64,000 nt of DNA from Tolypeutes matacus. Lineage: Eukaryota > Chordata > Mammalia > Cingulata > Chlamyphoridae. Positions 63,289 to 64,000 of the stretch are shown piece by piece. Below the pieces are notes generated by a model, which did not search any database, had not been told where the DNA came from, and saw only the letters and a program-made list of their open reading frames with translations. Made by a program: the position numbers and the translations under genes. The stretch spans positions 42,060,591 to 42,124,590 of the forward strand of contig JAKSZT010053928.1 in the NCBI GenBank assembly GCA_026826555.1, written 5' to 3'. Positions within the stretch are counted from its first letter, which is position 1. Each line of letters opens with the position of its first letter.

Positions 63289-63942
63289 TGAAGTAGGCTA
63301 TGTACCCCAGCTTAGACATGTTCTTCATCTTCATCTGCATCCCTGTGGATGTGAACACATTGCAAACAGGTCTCTAGAGGATGTGATTTTTTAGTTAAGG
63401 TGTGGCCCAAATGAATGAGGTTGGGTCTTAATCTGGAGTCCTGGAACCTTTGATAAGCAGAAGCAATTCAGATGTAGTCCGAGAAAGCCATGGGGAGGAG
63501 CAGGAAGCCAGAAGGCAACAGAATGGGAAGAAAGGAGAGGACATCACCATGGGATACAAGACAGGCTACAAGCCAAGGATGCCCCAGGATGGCTGGCAGC
63601 CTGCTGTAGAATGTTACAGACTTGGGGAGAAAGCATCATCTTGCCGACACCTCAATTTTGTACTTCTCCTAGCCCCAAAACCATGAACCAATAAATTCCC
63701 ATTGGGAAGCGGCTGTGGCTCAATCAGTAGCGCTCCCGTTTACCATATGGGAGGCACCGGGTTCAGTTCCCGGGGCCTCCTGGTGAAGGCAGACCCGCCT
63801 GCACGGCGTGGTTAGCTGACCCAGCGAGCACAAGCAGCAAGGGGGGGATAAATGAATAAATAAATAAAATCTTTAAAAAAAAAAAAAAAATTCCCATTGC
63901 TTATGCGAACTCATTGTGTGATATTTGTTGTAAACTAAGGCA
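63289..63942 (+). mobile_element. LTR-like TG...CA repeat, xenarthran type, holding a SINE
   Basis: Starts near 'tgaagtaggctatgtacccc', has 'ctgtggatgtgaac', 'ttaaggtgtggccca', 'tgataagcagaagcaattc', 'gaaagcatcatcttgccgac', a polyadenylation-like 'aataaattcccattg', and ends 'tgttgtaaactaaggca'. Same family as 693-1149 in the opposite orientation. Interrupted by a SINE at 63705-63887. The 78-codon frame at 63450-63686 is repeat-derived. Confidence 0.65.
63705..63887 (+). mobile_element. tRNA-derived SINE, DAS type, short form, young
   Basis: Head 'gggaagcggctgtggctcaa', box-B-like 'gggttcagttcc', tail 'gcgagcacaagcagcaaggg', (ATAAA)n and A-run. Flanked by a perfect 12-bp direct repeat AAATTCCCATTG at 63693-63704 and 63888-63899. 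It sits within the polyadenylation region of the LTR-like element, so it is younger than that element. Confidence 0.95.
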
Positions 63943-64000
63943 TCCTTTTCACCAGTATATGTAAACCAACTAAATCTGGCAAAGGTGACAATAAATTACA

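Noticed and set aside
63240..63345. Possible THSD7A exon with a donor-like 'gcgtgagtgacc' on the minus strand
   Set aside because: The translation lacks Cys/Trp spacing, and text from 63289 onward ('tgtaccccag', 'ctgtggatgtgaac') belongs to the LTR-like element also found at 693-1149.

Overview
This is eukaryotic, mammalian intronic DNA with no prokaryotic-style gene organisation. The lineage is most likely a xenarthran, probably an armadillo. Short tRNA-derived SINEs of the armadillo DAS type (heads like 'gggaagcggctgtggctca', tails like 'agcacaagcagcaaggggg' followed by (ATAAA)n) lie at 93-302, 29545-29798, 49239-49419 and 63705-63887. A second tRNA-like SINE type lies at 11296-11505 and 33030-33114. 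The L1 3' untranslated regions are also of the type I associate with Xenarthra.

The only protein-coding sequence I can support is two exons of THSD7A (thrombospondin type-1 domain-containing 7A) on the minus strand: 62060-62215 and then 53016-53213. Both are flanked by consensus GT/AG sites, both are phase 1 at each end, and they join in frame across an 8,846-bp intron. Together they encode parts of two adjacent thrombospondin type-1 repeats. I found no further THSD7A exon, so 1-53015 is inferred to be downstream intron and 62216-64000 upstream intron.

The most structured part is 8.2-30.1 kb, a pile of LINE-1 elements. (i) 8190-13470: plus-strand L1 ORF2 pieces in which the reverse-transcriptase region appears twice, with a small reversed L1 piece between the copies and a tandem SINE pair inserted at 11296-11505. 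(ii) 15830-30110: an old plus-strand L1 broken at 16327 by a complete minus-strand L1 (16345-25550) with an 18-bp target-site duplication. That L1 is itself broken in ORF1 by a 5'-truncated minus-strand L1 (21240-24536) with a 10-bp duplication, and its 3' UTR holds a truncated U2 snRNA retropseudogene (16406-16440) with an 11-bp duplication. (iii) 25745-27735: a minus-strand L1 with 5' UTR and ORF1 but ending early in ORF2. (iv) 27749-29469: an L1 with a 5' inversion (twin priming) and a 12-bp duplication. (v) A long-form SINE at 29545-29798 in the tail of the old L1.

The rest (0-8 kb, 30-64 kb) is AT-rich intron with old MIR, L2, MER5A-like and L1 3'-end fragments, TG...CA LTR-like elements (693-1149, 15391-15816, 63289-63942), a xenarthran repeat at 60590-61135, a probable solo ERV LTR near 51790-52225, simple repeats, a G-quadruplex motif (58395-58419), and two repeat-poor, CpG-retaining blocks (35735-36180, 54890-55380) that could be conserved regulatory elements. 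I see no new multi-gene system. The informative content is the nested retrotransposon record and the two exons.
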